Assembly (NCBI RefSeq): GCF_026745355.1
Contig: NC_079210.1
Location: 18,270,271-18,334,270, forward strand
Source: Beta vulgaris subsp. vulgaris
Lineage: Eukaryota; Streptophyta; Magnoliopsida; Caryophyllales; Amaranthaceae
DNA: 64,000 nt
Reading direction: 5' to 3'
Shown: one piece after another, positions 12,142-23,664 of the stretch
How positions within the stretch are numbered: position 1 is the stretch's first letter
How the letters are laid out: every line of letters starts with the position of its first letter
Made by a program: the position numbers and the translations under genes
The notes under the pieces: model-generated
Told to the model about the DNA's origin: nothing
Database searches by the model: none
The model's input: only the letters and a program-made list of their open reading frames with translations

Positions 12142-13190
12142 CTAAGAGTTTATCCGACTTCACAAGATACCTGGTACCATTAATTTTGATCGAGATCCCA
12201 GATTTTTATCTTACTTCTGGAAAAGCCCTACTCCAAAGAGTATCATATAATTTGCATAATAAAATAATAAATTCCTATATACTTCCTCCACTTGCTTTTA
12301 AGTGACACAATTCCTTGATTTGAAAATGTTAAGTGACATGTAACTCAAAATGACAATTGAAACATCGATAGTGGGCCTTGGTTACTTAAAACTAGCGATT
12401 TTTAAAAAAATCTGACCTAGTTCCTACTTCCCCCCTCAATTATCCTTTCTGGTATGACCAAAGTTTTACAAATTATGACCTATTAAGCCAGTTTCAAGTC
12501 ACTAAAGCCCATTAAAAGTTAAGATCTCCTAAAGTTGGGACCTAAACAGGTTAATTAATAGTTCAGATCTTTTAAAAATCATTACCCAAAGTTGAGATCT
12601 CTATTGTCAATTTTCTATTAAAATATTAATAGTCAAAATTGTGCGTTGGCAAGCGTGAAATTCAAACTGTTGCACTTATTTAGAAATATTAGTAGTATTA
12701 TTTTCCGCAGCAAAAATTTGAATAAGCCGAAACGTTTTCACCTGTGGTGGTATCGCCTTGGCGGTTCTCCTTTATTTATTGCAAAAATGTATTTTAATAC
12801 AGAGAATTATTGAGGTGCTACCAGTAATGCATATATCACAGGGTACCTAATACAATTAATTTTGATCAAGATCCCATATTTTTATTTTACTTCTGGGAAA
12901 GCCCTACTCCAAAGAGTATCATATAATTTGTATAATAAGATAATAAATTGCTATATACTTCCTCCACTTGCTTTTAAGTGACACATTTCCTTGATTTGGA
13001 AATGTTACGTGACACATAACTCAAAATGACAATTGAAACATCTACTTATCCTCTTAAACATATAGTCCAAACTTTAATTTCTATCTTTTCTAAACATGAC
13101 AAAAGTTGAAATCCCGTGTATGTGATGGGAAATTTAGGGATCCCTTTTACATGGAGTGAGACTCGATTTCATGACCTCTCTTATATGAAT
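12142..13190. repeat. Locally duplicated block with gypsy-LTR end
   Basis: The sequence around 12160..12365 recurs at 12838..13045 (ttaattttgatc, gatcccatatttt, gccctactccaaagagtatcatataattt). The sequence at 7551..7737, before gypsy-1 inserted, recurs at 12655..12837 (gaaattcaaactgttgcac through gtaatgcatatat). A block of roughly 0.7 kb, made of an LTR end plus its flank, was therefore duplicated in tandem. Gypsy-1 landed in the first copy and copia-1 at the end of the second. No gene is present. Confidence 0.8.
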
Positions 13191-13903
13191 TGTTGGAACA
13201 TTTATAGGGTAATGGGTTTATTATGCTCATATGGTCATATACTAGAAGAGGAGGAGGTCTAATGTGCAAAAGATTAGAGTACACAAAGTTGCAAAGGCAC
13301 GTTGAAAACCAAGGAAAACAGAAGCCGGTCGCGGGTCGCGACCTGGGGGCCGTCACGACAGGCGTCGCGAGTCGCGACCTGGGCCTCGCGACTCGCGAGC
13401 TATTTCGCGAGTCGTGAGGTGTCTTCTATCTTGGAACGTGAAAAGATGCTTTGACAGTTTTCAACCGTTGTGATGTGTACGTTATCCTTTTAATGACCTT
13501 TAGGATCCTTAAATCAGTGGATTAAAGGTCCTTAATCAGTGTTAAAGGAGGGTTATGAAAGTAACCACTGTAATCTATGAAGGATATATTTTCTATATAA
13601 CCTTTGTGATTCCTATGAAGAGAGGGTTAGAAGAAAAATCATATTTTCATATACTCTAATCTTCTTGCTTTGCTTGAGAGAAAATTTGCTAATTTCTCTT
13701 GAGTGTTCTTCACAAACACTAAACACAAGTTCTTGTTGATTCACTTAGAAGATCATCTAAGTGAATTATTCTCTCCATTGTATCTCATTAGTTATTTCGT
13801 GATAACCTGGTGATCCTAGAGGGGCGAAATTAAACTAATAGGAAATCGTAGTTTCCGTGACTTGGAGTGGGATATCCGGTTCTCTCATTGATCACACCTA
13901 ACA
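13191..13903 (+). repeat. copia-1 5' LTR
   Basis: A 713-bp LTR, TG...CA. The tract tatataa at 13594..13600 is the best TATA box, which puts transcription start near 13625. A GC-rich patch (13325..13420) contains several cgcgagtcgcga-like palindromes. Residues 13826..13841 are the reverse complement of the sequence immediately after the LTR. Confidence 0.95.
13594..13600 (+). promoter_or_regulatory. copia-1 LTR TATA box
   Basis: tatataa in the 5' LTR, with the equivalent present in the 3' LTR at about 18700. It is the only strong TATA in the LTR and sits about 300 bp before the LTR end. Confidence 0.55.
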
Positions 13904-13905
13904 AT

Positions 13906-13921
13906 CTATTAGTTTAATTTC
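13906..13921 (+). other. copia-1 non-standard primer-binding position
   Basis: The LTR is followed not by an initiator-Met tRNA complement but by ctattagtttaatttc, which starts 3 nt after the LTR end. It is a perfect 16-nt reverse complement of 13826..13841 inside the same LTR. This could be a self-primer, a hairpin across the U5/internal junction, or a site for an unusual tRNA or tRNA fragment. Confidence 0.5.
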
Positions 13922-13964
13922 TTCTTTCTTTTTGGATATGGCTTAATCACTCAGGGACATAACT

Positions 13965-14872
13965 ATGAACTTCCAAAAATTGGATAAGTTCGAGGGGGTG
14001 GGATATCGTAGATGGCAAAAGAAGATGCACTTCTTGTTGACTACTTTGAATGTGGTGTATGTCCTTTCAATACCCATGCCACCACTCCGCGCGGATGGAG
14101 AGGAAGAGTCCATTGAGACTACAAGGAAGAGGATAAAGTGGGAGAATGATGACTACATTTGGCGGGGTCACATTCTCAACTCTCTTACCGATCCTTTGTT
14201 CGATCTCTACCAAAATGTGGAGAGTGCAAAGGAACTTTGGGATGCTCTTGAGGCCAAGTATTTCGGAAGATGCTTCAAGTAAGAAATTTCTTGTTAGTAA
14301 TTTTAGTTCATTTAAAATGACTAATGATCGGCCTATTGTAGAGCAATTCCATGAAGTTCGTCACATTTTGAACCAAATAAGATCTCATGGTATGGTGATG
14401 GATGAGGCAATTGCGGTTGCCTCAATCATCGATAAATTACCAAATTCTTGGAAAGATACTAAACATTTCTTGAAACATAAAAAGGAAGATATGTCCTTGG
14501 AGCAATTAGGAACTCATCTTCATATTGAAGAGGGGATCCGGGCTCAAGATGGGGTTAAGGATACTACTCCTAGTATTCCTAAGTCTACCATGAATTTGGT
14601 AGAGGTTGGTGGGTCTAGTAAGACCAAGAAATCCAACAATAACAGCAATAACAAAACCAATGTTGCAAACAAGAAGAGGAAGACCCTCACTTGTTGGATA
14701 TGCAATGGTCCTCATCTTAATAGGGATTGTCCTTCTAAGAACAAGAAGAAGACAAAGAATGAACAACCTAGTGTTGTTCAAAACCAAGGTAAAATTGTAC
14801 ATGTAAATGTAATTGAAGAAATGTATTTTGTGGCTATGATTTCTGAAATTATGTGTGTGCAGGTTGATGATT
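13965..14872 (+). pseudogene. copia-1 gag
   Basis: It starts at ATG 13965 and encodes an N-terminal capsid-like region typical of plant copia Gag (FEGVGYRRWQKKMH and onward to LWDALEAKYFG). Near 14268 the frame shifts by a small indel, and coding continues in the +1 frame through a lysine/asparagine-rich linker. Next is a knuckle CWICNGPHLNRDC at about 14692..14730. It has C-X2-C-X3-H-X4-C spacing, one residue shorter than canonical. Gag would form the virus-like particle. It is inactive because of the frameshift. Confidence 0.85.
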
Positions 14873-15230
14873 CTTGGTGGATAGATTCGGAGCCTCTAGA
14901 CATGTGTGCAATAATAAGCACTTTTTCAAGTCTTTGAAAGATTTGGATGATGGTCTGATCTTGTATGTGGGGAATGATTCTACGGTAAAGGCTAAAGGAA
15001 TAGGCCATGTAGAATTGTTGTTAACCTCCGGAAAGACTTTAACTCTCTGGGATGTTGTTTATGTACCGGATGTTAGGAAGAATCTTGTGTCGGGAGGACT
15101 TTTGAATAAGTTTGGTTTTAAAGTTGTTTTATTTCTAAGGGTGGTATTTATGTTGGACAAAGTTTCTTTTGTAATGGAACGTTTAAATTTGATGTTTCTT
15201 CTCTATGGCACAATCGTTTATGTCATGTGA
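14866..15230 (+). pseudogene. copia-1 protease region
   Basis: A copia-type aspartic protease region (WWID at 14874..14885, then GASRHVC in another frame). The frame is lost inside the catalytic motif itself, at about 14888..14890, by a single-base indel. The following frame 14874..15230 carries the usual downstream protease sequence ending near the integrase zinc domain. No active enzyme can be made. Confidence 0.8.
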
Positions 15231-16087
15231 ACTATCGTAGATTATATGACATGTCTAAGATGGGTTTAATACCTCCTTTCGATTTAAAGTTAGAGAAGTG
15301 TAATACATGCATGCTAAATAAAATTACAAAAAATCCTTATCCTAGTGTGACTAGACAAACATTTTTGCTAGAATTGGGGCATAGTGACTTGTGTGACTTT
15401 CATAATTCACCTTCATTGGGAAATAAAAATTATATTGTAACTTTAATTGATGATTTTTCAAGGTTTTGTTACATATATTTATTATTTACTAAAGATGAAG
15501 CACTAGAAAACTTTAAGACCTTTAAGACCGAAGTGGAACTTCAACTTAATAAAAAGGCTAAAAAGACTTCGGATGGATAGGGGTGGTGAATACTATAATC
15601 CTAGTTATTTTAGTTCCATTGGTGTAATTCATGAAACAACCGCTCCATACTCACCTCAAAGTAATGGTATAGCGGAAAGGAAAAATAGGGTCCTAAAAGA
15701 AATGGTTAATACTATGCTTTCTAATTCCGGTCCTAATGACGGCTTTTGGGGTGATGAAATTTTAACTACATGTTATATATTAAATCGAGTTCCTAATAAA
15801 AGGATAAGACTACCCCTTATGAACTTTGGTGTAACAAAAAGCCTAATCTCAATTACCTTAAGGTATGGGGTTGTAGGGCAATTGTCAAATTGACGGAACC
15901 TAAAAGGAAAACTTTGGGTGAAAAAGGAATTGATTGCATTTTTATAGTCTATGCGGTACATAGCAAAGCCTATAGGTTTTATGTCATTGAGCCCAATGAC
16001 TTTGTCTCTATCCATTCCGTGATAGAGTCAAGGGATGCAATTTTTGATGAGACTCGGTTCTCATCAATTCCAAGACAAAGGACATGA
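15227..16087 (+). pseudogene. copia-1 integrase
   Basis: The zinc-domain end (CNTCMLNK, about 15300) is followed by the rve core. The first catalytic Asp is in SDLCDFHN, the second in DRGGEYY (15573 onward) and the Glu in SNGIAERKN (about 15662..15688). Frame changes at about 15565 and 15890 split the domain into three pieces (15227..15580, 15573..15893 and 15890..16087). The enzyme would join element cDNA ends to the target, and the 5-bp TSD is in keeping with copia integrases. Confidence 0.85.
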
Positions 16088-16263
16088 TACCTAGTACTAG
16101 TTCAATGTTGTGGATGACATTTCTATGATCATGATACTACAACACCGGAAATTAGGAAAAGTAAAAGAATTAGAAAAGAGAAATCTTTTGGACCGGATTT
16201 TCAACTATATTTAGTTGAAGGGTCAAGGGAGTCAATTCGACTCAAATTTCATATTCTTACAAT

Positions 16264-17309
16264 ATGGAGGAGGATCCTAGGACCTTTGATGCGGCTATAA
16301 AGTCTCATGATTCTGCTTTCTGGAAAGAGGCAGTGAATGATGAAATGGATTCAATAATGGGTAATAAGACTTGGATTTTAGCTAATTTACCTCCAGGTTG
16401 CAAACCCTTAGGTTGTAAATGGATTTTTGTAAGGAAAAAGAAAATCGATGGAACCATACTAAAACATAAGGCCCGGTTAGTGGTCAAGGTTTTAGGCAAA
16501 GATATGGTATCGATTACTTTGACACTTATGCTCCGGTAGCTAGAATAGCTACTATTAGACTTTTGATAGCATTAGCTGCGATTCATGGTCTAGTAATTCA
16601 CCAAATGGATGTAAAAACTGATTTCCTTAATGGTCAATTGGAGGAGGAAGTGTACATGAATCAACCTGAAAGGTTTGTGGTCAAAGGTCAAGAAACTAAA
16701 GTTTGCAAATCAGTTAAATCTTTGTATGGTCTTAAACAAGCACCTAAGCAATGGCATCAAAAATTTGATGAGGTTATTTTGTCTAGTGGGTTCAAAATAA
16801 ATCAGTATGATAAGTGTGTATATAGAAAATTTGATAATAACGGTAAAGGAGAATTTGCTTATATGTTGATGATATGCTTATATTTGGGACTGATTTGGAA
16901 CAAGTGGAAAAACCAAAGTCTTTCTCTCTTCTAGCTTCTCCATGAAAGATTTGGGTGAAGCGGATGTTATTCTAGGTATTAGAATAATGAGAGGGAAAGG
17001 GTCTATTTCTTTATCACAATCTCATTATATTGAGAAGGTGGTCAAGAGGTTAATGAGTCAAATTCGACTCATTTTGCTACTCCAATGGATCCTAGTATTC
17101 ACTTGGTTTCGAGTAGTGGTACTCCTATTTCACAATTGGAGTATGCAAGCTTAATTGGAAGCTTGATGTATGCTATGATTAGCGCTCCGCTGGATATAAC
17201 TTTTGCTATTGGCAAGCTTAGTAGGTATACTAGTAATCCTAGTATGTTGCATTGGCAAGCATTGAGAAGAGTGTTCAGGTATGTGCATAAGACCTTGGAT
17301 ATGTCATAA
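16264..17309 (+). pseudogene. copia-1 reverse transcriptase
   Basis: Copia RT in at least four frames. It begins with the conserved FWKEAVNDEMDSI segment and KHKARLVVK (to about 16490). Then come HQMDVKTDFLNG and [17 protein letters not shown] (16563..16790). The catalytic tyrosine-aspartate box at about 16860 is present in the DNA but out of frame with the preceding sequence. The region 16942..17309 gives the thumb (MKDLGEADVILGI) and connection. It lies between integrase and RNase H, as in all copia elements. Confidence 0.85.
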
Positions 17310-17830
17310 CTTCAATAGAGAACCTTCTATTTAGAAGGTTACTCGGATGCTAGTTGGATTTCAATAAGGAAGATTATTCATCCACTAGTGGTTGGGTGTT
17401 TCTTCTTGGAGGAGTGCTATTTCATGGGCATCCAAGAAGCAAACATGTATAAGGATTCCACTATGGCATCGGAATTCATTGCTTTGGCTTCTTGTTGCCA
17501 AGAAGAGGAATGGCTAAGGAATGTGTTGAGTGAGGTTGACTTATGAGTCAAACCTATGTCACCTCTTGCTATCCATTGTGATAGTGCATCAACATAGCTA
17601 AAGCTTATAGCGAAGTCTACAATGGCAAGTCAAGGCACATTGGAGTTAGACATAGCTATGTGCGGAAAATGATAAGGAATAGTTGATAACTATTAATTTT
17701 GTTCAGTCTAGTTTAAACTTGGCAGATACGTTTACTAAACCGTTGTCAAGGGAACTAGTGAACAAAATGAATAAAGGGATGGGTCTTAAGCCTATTGAAC
17801 AACCTATGGTGAAGGAAAACTCTATTTGAT
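17310..17830 (+). pseudogene. copia-1 RNase H remnant
   Basis: No frame longer than 60 codons remains. Short pieces of a copia RNase H can still be read on the plus strand (ASEFIALASCCQEEEWL about 17465..17515; a LADTFTKPLS-like end near 17720..17750). The coding region stops by about 17828. The sequence from 17831 to 18332 is untranslated 3' sequence of the element. Confidence 0.65.
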
Positions 17831-18332
17831 GTCTAATACAACGTTAGATCTCAAATTCAATGAGGATAGTACTTCTCTAGAAGGTTGGGAGCACTTGTTT
17901 AATACATCCGAGGTTAGTGCTTGTTGCTACAATGTTAAAGAGGTTGAATTTTTCTTAATAAATCTTTGATAAAGTGCTCAATTGTAGGAGCATGTTCGTA
18001 ACGATTTACCTATATAAGCTAGAGGTTTGACCGCTTCACCAAGTCTAAGGCTTGACTTGGAACGCTTATGAATGGATATGAACACCAAGGCTTCATAGGT
18101 GTCGGAGGTTAAAGAACCTAGTTTATGTTTATGTGTATTAGTATCTTCAATAATTTGTAGTGGTTATATAATACAAAGCTTTGTTTATCATTATGACCGA
18201 AATTATTGTAAAGTTACTTTTACTAAATGGAAATTCAATCGTAAGATATTTCCATGATGCATGAACATGGGTGTTTGTGATTTATAGCAAGTTGAAAACT
18301 TTTCAACATTACCCTATAAATGGGAGGAGGAT

Positions 18333-18771
18333 TGTTGGAACATTTATAGGGTAATGTGTTTATTATTCTCATATGGTCATATACTAGAAGAGGATGAGGT
18401 CTAGTATGCAAAATATTAGAGTACACAAAGTTGTAAAGGCACGTTGAAAACCAAGGAAAACAGAAGCCGGTCACGGGTCGCGATCGACTTGGGCCTCGCG
18501 ACTCGCGAGCTATTTCGCGAGTCGCGACGTGTCTTCTGTCTTGGAATGTGAAAAGATGCTTTGACAGTTTTCAACCATTGTGATGTGTACGTTATCCTTT
18601 TAATGGCTTTTAGGATCCTTAAATCAGTGAATCAAAGGTCCTTAATCAGTGATTAAAGGAGGGGTTATGAAAGTAGCCACTCTAATCTATGAAGGATATA
18701 TTTTCTATATAACCTTTGTGATTCTTATAAGGAGAGGGTTAGAAGAAAAATCAGATTTTCATATACTCTAA
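18333..18771 (+). repeat. copia-1 3' LTR, left part
   Basis: The LTR begins tgttggaaca directly after the purine tract tgggaggagga (18321..18331). It matches 13191..13620 and is cut at atactctaa, where taa (18769..18771) is the Harbinger TSD. Confidence 0.95.
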
Positions 18772-18786
18772 GGGGGTGTTTGGTAT

Positions 18787-19285
18787 GAATACCGTAAACG
18801 GAATGGAAAGGATTTTGATAAGGAGGGGAAAGAGTAATAATAAGTATTACCCTTATTAGTTGTTTGGTATCCTAATGGAATGGAAACAAATATAACCCAC
18901 TCCCTTTCCTCTTGTTTGGTATAATCAACTATGGAATGGAATCACTTTTGTATTTTTATTTTTTTTCTCTTTCAACATATGACATTATTTAATACTTGTT
19001 ATACTCATTATTGTAGAGTATCATTTTCCAATTTTATCACAAAGAAAATCTGAAATTTTTACACATATTTTTTTAGCAAAATAGAAAATTATACTATTAG
19101 TTAAATCCAGTTGGCCAAATTGCCAAATGAAAACAAAGTATCATATGTCCAAAATACAAACTAAAGACAACACCACAAAAGTCATCAAACCTAATTTTTC
19201 CTTAAAGTAGATCCTCTCATATTCATTCTTAACAAAGTATTAATGTGCCAAAGTTAATATAAATAGCACCACAAAAGTCATCAAC
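18787..19285. other. Harbinger left subterminal region
   Basis: AT-rich non-coding sequence between the left inverted repeat and the stop of the Myb/SANT gene. It contains an internal echo of the end (tgtttggtatcctaatgg, about 18862; ttgtttggtataa, about 18912), a possible transposase-binding repeat. Confidence 0.6.
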
Positions 19286-19972
19286 CTACTTTTTTTTAAG
19301 TAGATCAAGCATATATTGCTTTTTCATAGGAAGTGGAGCTTGATAGAAGATACGAAGCTTGTGATCCTCGGCCATAAGAATTGTTGCTACTTCTAAGGCT
19401 TCGGATGGAGATACACCATCTAAATTCATCACCTCGTCTAATACTTTGTTCACTTTTTCATCCACCTTTTGCTCCCTTAGCTTTCTTCCGCTTTTGACCA
19501 AGCATTGGCCATAGTTCCAAGATTCACATTAATGTTTCCAAATATTTTTCCAAAATTATTTGAAACACTATGGAGAGATGCCAATAACTCATCAACATCA
19601 TCAATCTTAGCTAGGCTTTTCAAATTCTTTCCTTTTACCTTAGAATCCTTCACCTTTATCTTTTTCGGAAGGAGTTGAATCATAATCCTCAATCTTCATA
19701 GGACGTTTTCCAGATTGAGTTGTAGAATGAGTTGTAGATTGGGTGGAATTCACATCATCTTCCTCATCACTCTCTACGTCTAATGGCTGGTTAGCAATCT
19801 CTTGATCCATATCTTCTATAGCACCAACAAATGACTCACTCACATCTCCGGTGGCTTTGTCTTTTGCGTAAGTTTCAGCAAGTGTGTCATAGTGAACAAC
19901 AGAAACTCCAAATAAACCCTTAGCCTTCTTGTGAGTCTGCCACAAAAAGGGTAGCAGATCAGTTTTCAACAA

Positions 19973-20725
19973 TATGAGAAAATGTAAAGATAGGAGATAA
20001 CATAGCCATGACTATCCAAACAGAGGTATAGAGAGTTAACAGGTACAAGAAGAAACCAACTGAGAAAAATAACATCCCACTCCATTATAGAAATCTAAAA
20101 AGAAGAGACAATAATGAATGTTGGGCAAACCCCAACCCACACATATCACATTCCAAATCCAGAGAATCAAAGTGAGTAGGAATTTTTTCGTACAGAATAA
20201 GATACTATGCACAACTTATCAATTTACAAAATAAGAAATTTCTTGGAGAAGGTTGCAGTAAGAATTCATCATTAAACTTATTCTAGAGCAAACCATTAAA
20301 AGGTATAAGTTCACTCTACCAGTAGTAGTATAGTATCAATTATGTAGAAATTAGACACCAAGCATATCTAATGCAATATCCAGACTTTAGAAAGGAGCTC
20401 TCAATAACAAACCAGGAGTAGTGGACTGACAAAAAGTGATGATTCGATCCACATCAGGGAGGTTTGGAATCATAATTTAGAGGAAGAATTTGGTTATATT
20501 CGAGAAATAGTTGATGACTATCCTTATGTTGCTACGGATTTTGAGTTTCCTGGTGTTGTTATAAGACCAGTTGGAAATTTTAAGAATATAACAGGTTATA
20601 ATTATAAGACTTTGAAAGAAAATGTTGATATGTTGAAGTTAATCCACAAGTTGACTAGAGCTAGCTGACACTTGTTTTATTGTTTCTTAGATATGTGTTT
20701 ATTGTTCTTCTAGTTCAATGGAGGT
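19973..20725. other. Harbinger ORF1 intron, left part
   Basis: Non-coding AT-rich intron sequence between the exon 2 acceptor and the copia-2 insertion. The TSD gaggt lies at 20721..20725. Confidence 0.6.
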
Positions 20726-22301
20726 TGTTGACCCTTGAGTTTTGAAAATGACCTAACCACAAAAGACATAGTATATTTTATTTATGTTGATTGCAAGGTA
20801 ATTCATGCTCGAGCTAAGAGAATACTTGATTGAAGATTAAAGCGGAGAATTAATCAAGATCGAAGTAAAGATGTTCGAGAAATGAAGAATCAAGCATGGA
20901 ATGAAGATTAGAATACATTAGGATATTTATTAATCTTCTTGTTAAGGTTGAGTAATAGCTTTATTAAGTTCGTGATGAATTCTCAAAGGAACTTGGTTCT
21001 GTTCCCATGAAAGGAACAGACCTGGCACTATAGGAACAAGGCTTAGGAACAAGACTTAATAATTAGGGAACAAGACTTTAAAACTAATTTAGGAACTACT
21101 AAGTGACTAATATTGTGCGCCTAAGATAATTGTGTGCCCAATATAGTTGTTAGAGTTTTTAGGGATAATTTGACTAAGATCCATAATTTTAGGAAGTTAG
21201 TTTAAGTTTGTTAGGAAAAGATTTTAAATAGATTTTCTGATTTTAAAATAACTGATTTTCAAATCTTATCTTTTTAAAATATATATTTTATCTTTTATAT
21301 TTTATTTAAAAGATTTAGTTTTCGAAAATATATTATTTCCGGTTTTCAAAATGTTTCGGATTTTTTGAAATACAAAAAATGTTTCCGGTTTTTTTATAAA
21401 AGATTTTGAAAAAGTTTTTTTTCCTAAAAACTAGCTAAAGGATTTTTATTTATTTACTTCCTAAATTCTAGCTTACACGCCTAAATGATTTACTGCTACA
21501 TGTTTATGGAGTTAGTGGATTTAGTGGCCTAAGTTAATTATCCTCCAAGTATTTAATTAAATTAAATAAAATTAATTATTCTCCAAGTTTGCAAGACCAC
21601 GTACTTTGTTACTGCTTCTATGGAATGAAGTAATGGATTAGTGGATGATGTATATGACTTGGAATAAATAATTTAATTTAATTAATTAATTAGAAATCAT
21701 GGAGAACATGTGATAATGGTCTAAGTTAGTGGAAATCATGTCTTGTCTTAATAGTCTATAAATAGGCGCCTAATTCATTTGAGAAAAATCGTGTCTGACT
21801 TAGTTAATTTGTCTTAAGTTATCTAAAGTGTCAGTGCCTTTCCTTAAGAGAATTCATACTTACATTAATCGAGTTTTTATTACTCTTCCATTGTTTTACA
21901 AAGTGTATTTTTGAGAAAAAGGGTTTGAGTGAACTCTTGTAAGTGTGAGAAAGCTTTGAGTGAAGCAAGAGAAAGAGAAAGAGAAAGAGAAAGGAACTTC
22001 GAGTGAAGTTTGAGAGAAAACGTCAGTTGTTGGGAACTTGAGTTGAGTGACTTAAGTTAAGAATCGAGAGAAAAGTAATAGGTTGTAATCAAAGTTGTTT
22101 TGGCCTATTATAGTGGAAAGTTGTTTAAAATCCCTTGTGGTCGAGGTTGTTTCTTCCTACTAGGCCTAGGAAGTTTTTCCTCGTAAAATCTCTCGTGTTC
22201 CCATTGTTTGTTCCCAAGTTTACTTTTAATTCCGCAAAAAGTAGTGCTTATTCTCTCACTATAATTCACCCCCCCTCTTATAGTGCTCATATTATACAAC
22301 A
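20726..22301 (+). repeat. copia-2 5' LTR
   Basis: 1,576 bp. A TATA box tataaata at 21757..21764 is followed by a leader with agagaaagagaaag repeats (21968..21995) and a ccccccc run near the end. The TATA equivalent in the other LTR lies at about 31312. Confidence 0.96.
21757..21764 (+). promoter_or_regulatory. copia-2 LTR TATA box
   Basis: tataaata in the context gtctataaataggcgcc, conserved in both LTRs. The predicted transcription start is about 21790. Confidence 0.7.
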
Positions 22302-22303
22302 AT

Positions 22304-22315
22304 TGGTATCAGAGC
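22304..22315 (+). other. copia-2 primer binding site
   Basis: tggtatcagagc, complementary to initiator-Met tRNA, two bases after the 5' LTR end. Confidence 0.93.
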
Positions 22316-22365
22316 GAGAACTCTAATATTCAGGAAACCCTGTTGAGTTCAAGATCTTGAAAAAT

Positions 22366-23547
22366 ATGAATACTAGAGAGAAACTGGAAGAAGGGTACTC
22401 TACGCAGAGGCCACCAATGTTCAATGGTAAGTTTTACACTTACTGGAAGAACAGAATGGAGATCTTTATCAAAGCCGACAATTACCAGGTATGGAGAGTC
22501 ATAGAGGTAGGTGATTTTGAAGTCACTACCACTAATGACAAGAATGAGGTAATTCCTAAATCTATATCTGATTTTGATAAAGCTGATTTCGAAAAGATGG
22601 AAATTAATGCTCTTGCTATAAAATTGCTTCATTGTGGTCTTGGTCCTCATGAACACAATCGTGTCATGGGATGTTAAACCGCAAAACAAATTTGGGATCT
22701 TCTTGAAGTCACTCATGAAGGTACGAGTGAAGTTAAGAGATCAAAAATAGATCTTTTGATGAACCAATATGAACTTTTTCAAATGAAATCAAAAGAGTCT
22801 ATCCAAGACATGTTTACACGCTTTACTAATATAATTAATGAGCTAACATCTCTTGGTAAAGTGATTACATCTGAGGAACAGGTACGAAAGGTCCTAAGGA
22901 GCCTTCCTAGGGATCGTTGGATGGCTAAGGTAACTGCCTTACAGGAAACTAAGGACTTTACTAAGTTCAATTTGGAACAACTTGCTGGTTCCCTCATGAC
23001 TCATGAGTTGCAATTGGACAATGAGAATGGAGACATGTCCAAGCAAAAGTCGATTGCCTTAAAAGCTGATGAAAGTGAAGGCTCAGAAACAGATGAAGAA
23101 GAATCTGCTCTCATGGTCCGAAAATTCAAAAGAATGTTTAGGAACATGAAGAAAGGTGATTACAAAGGTAAGAATAAGAAATATTCTAACAAACTTGTTT
23201 GTCATAAGTGTGGCAGTTCTGAGCACTTCATCAAGGATTGTCCCCAATGGGAACAAGAAAAAGGCAAAGGAAGGGAACAGAGCAGAGATAGGAACAAAGA
23301 ATACAAAAACTCCTATACTCGATCTGACATGAAGAAAGCTATGGTTGCTGCATGGGGAGACTCTGACTCTGAGGAAGAAGATGATCCTCAACCAAATGAG
23401 GAGACTGCAAACTTCTGTCTTATGGCTCTTGACAATTCCGAATCTGATGAAGAGATTGAATCTCTTGAGGCAAGTCTAGACACCATCAAAACTCGTCTTA
23501 ATTCTTTAAGTAAAGAAAATTATTTGAGTTTATTGTTGACGCTGTAA
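22366..23547 (+). pseudogene. copia-2 gag
   Basis: It starts at ATG 22366 (MNTREKLEEGY). An N-terminal copia Gag region includes FNGKFYTYWKNRMEIFI and later LRSLPRDRWMAKVTAL. An in-frame stop at 22675..22677 interrupts it, and the same frame resumes and runs to 23547. A CCHC knuckle CHKCGSSEHFIKDC lies at about 23200..23241, followed by acidic and basic linkers. Additional Gag-like coiled-coil sequence continues at 23665..23895 after a break. Gag would assemble the particle, and the nonsense codon prevents full-length product. Confidence 0.85.
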
Positions 23548-23664
23548 ATGATTGCAAAGATGAAACCATTAAACTAAAACAATGTCAAATGCTTTAAGTG
23601 TAGCAAAGGAACATACCTCTTGGCTTAAAAGTGTTCGGTTGATATTGAGAAAAGATTTTTCGAA

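Noticed and set aside
22330..22716. Antisense ORF over copia-2 gag
   Set aside because: Shadow of the gag frame with no recognisable content.
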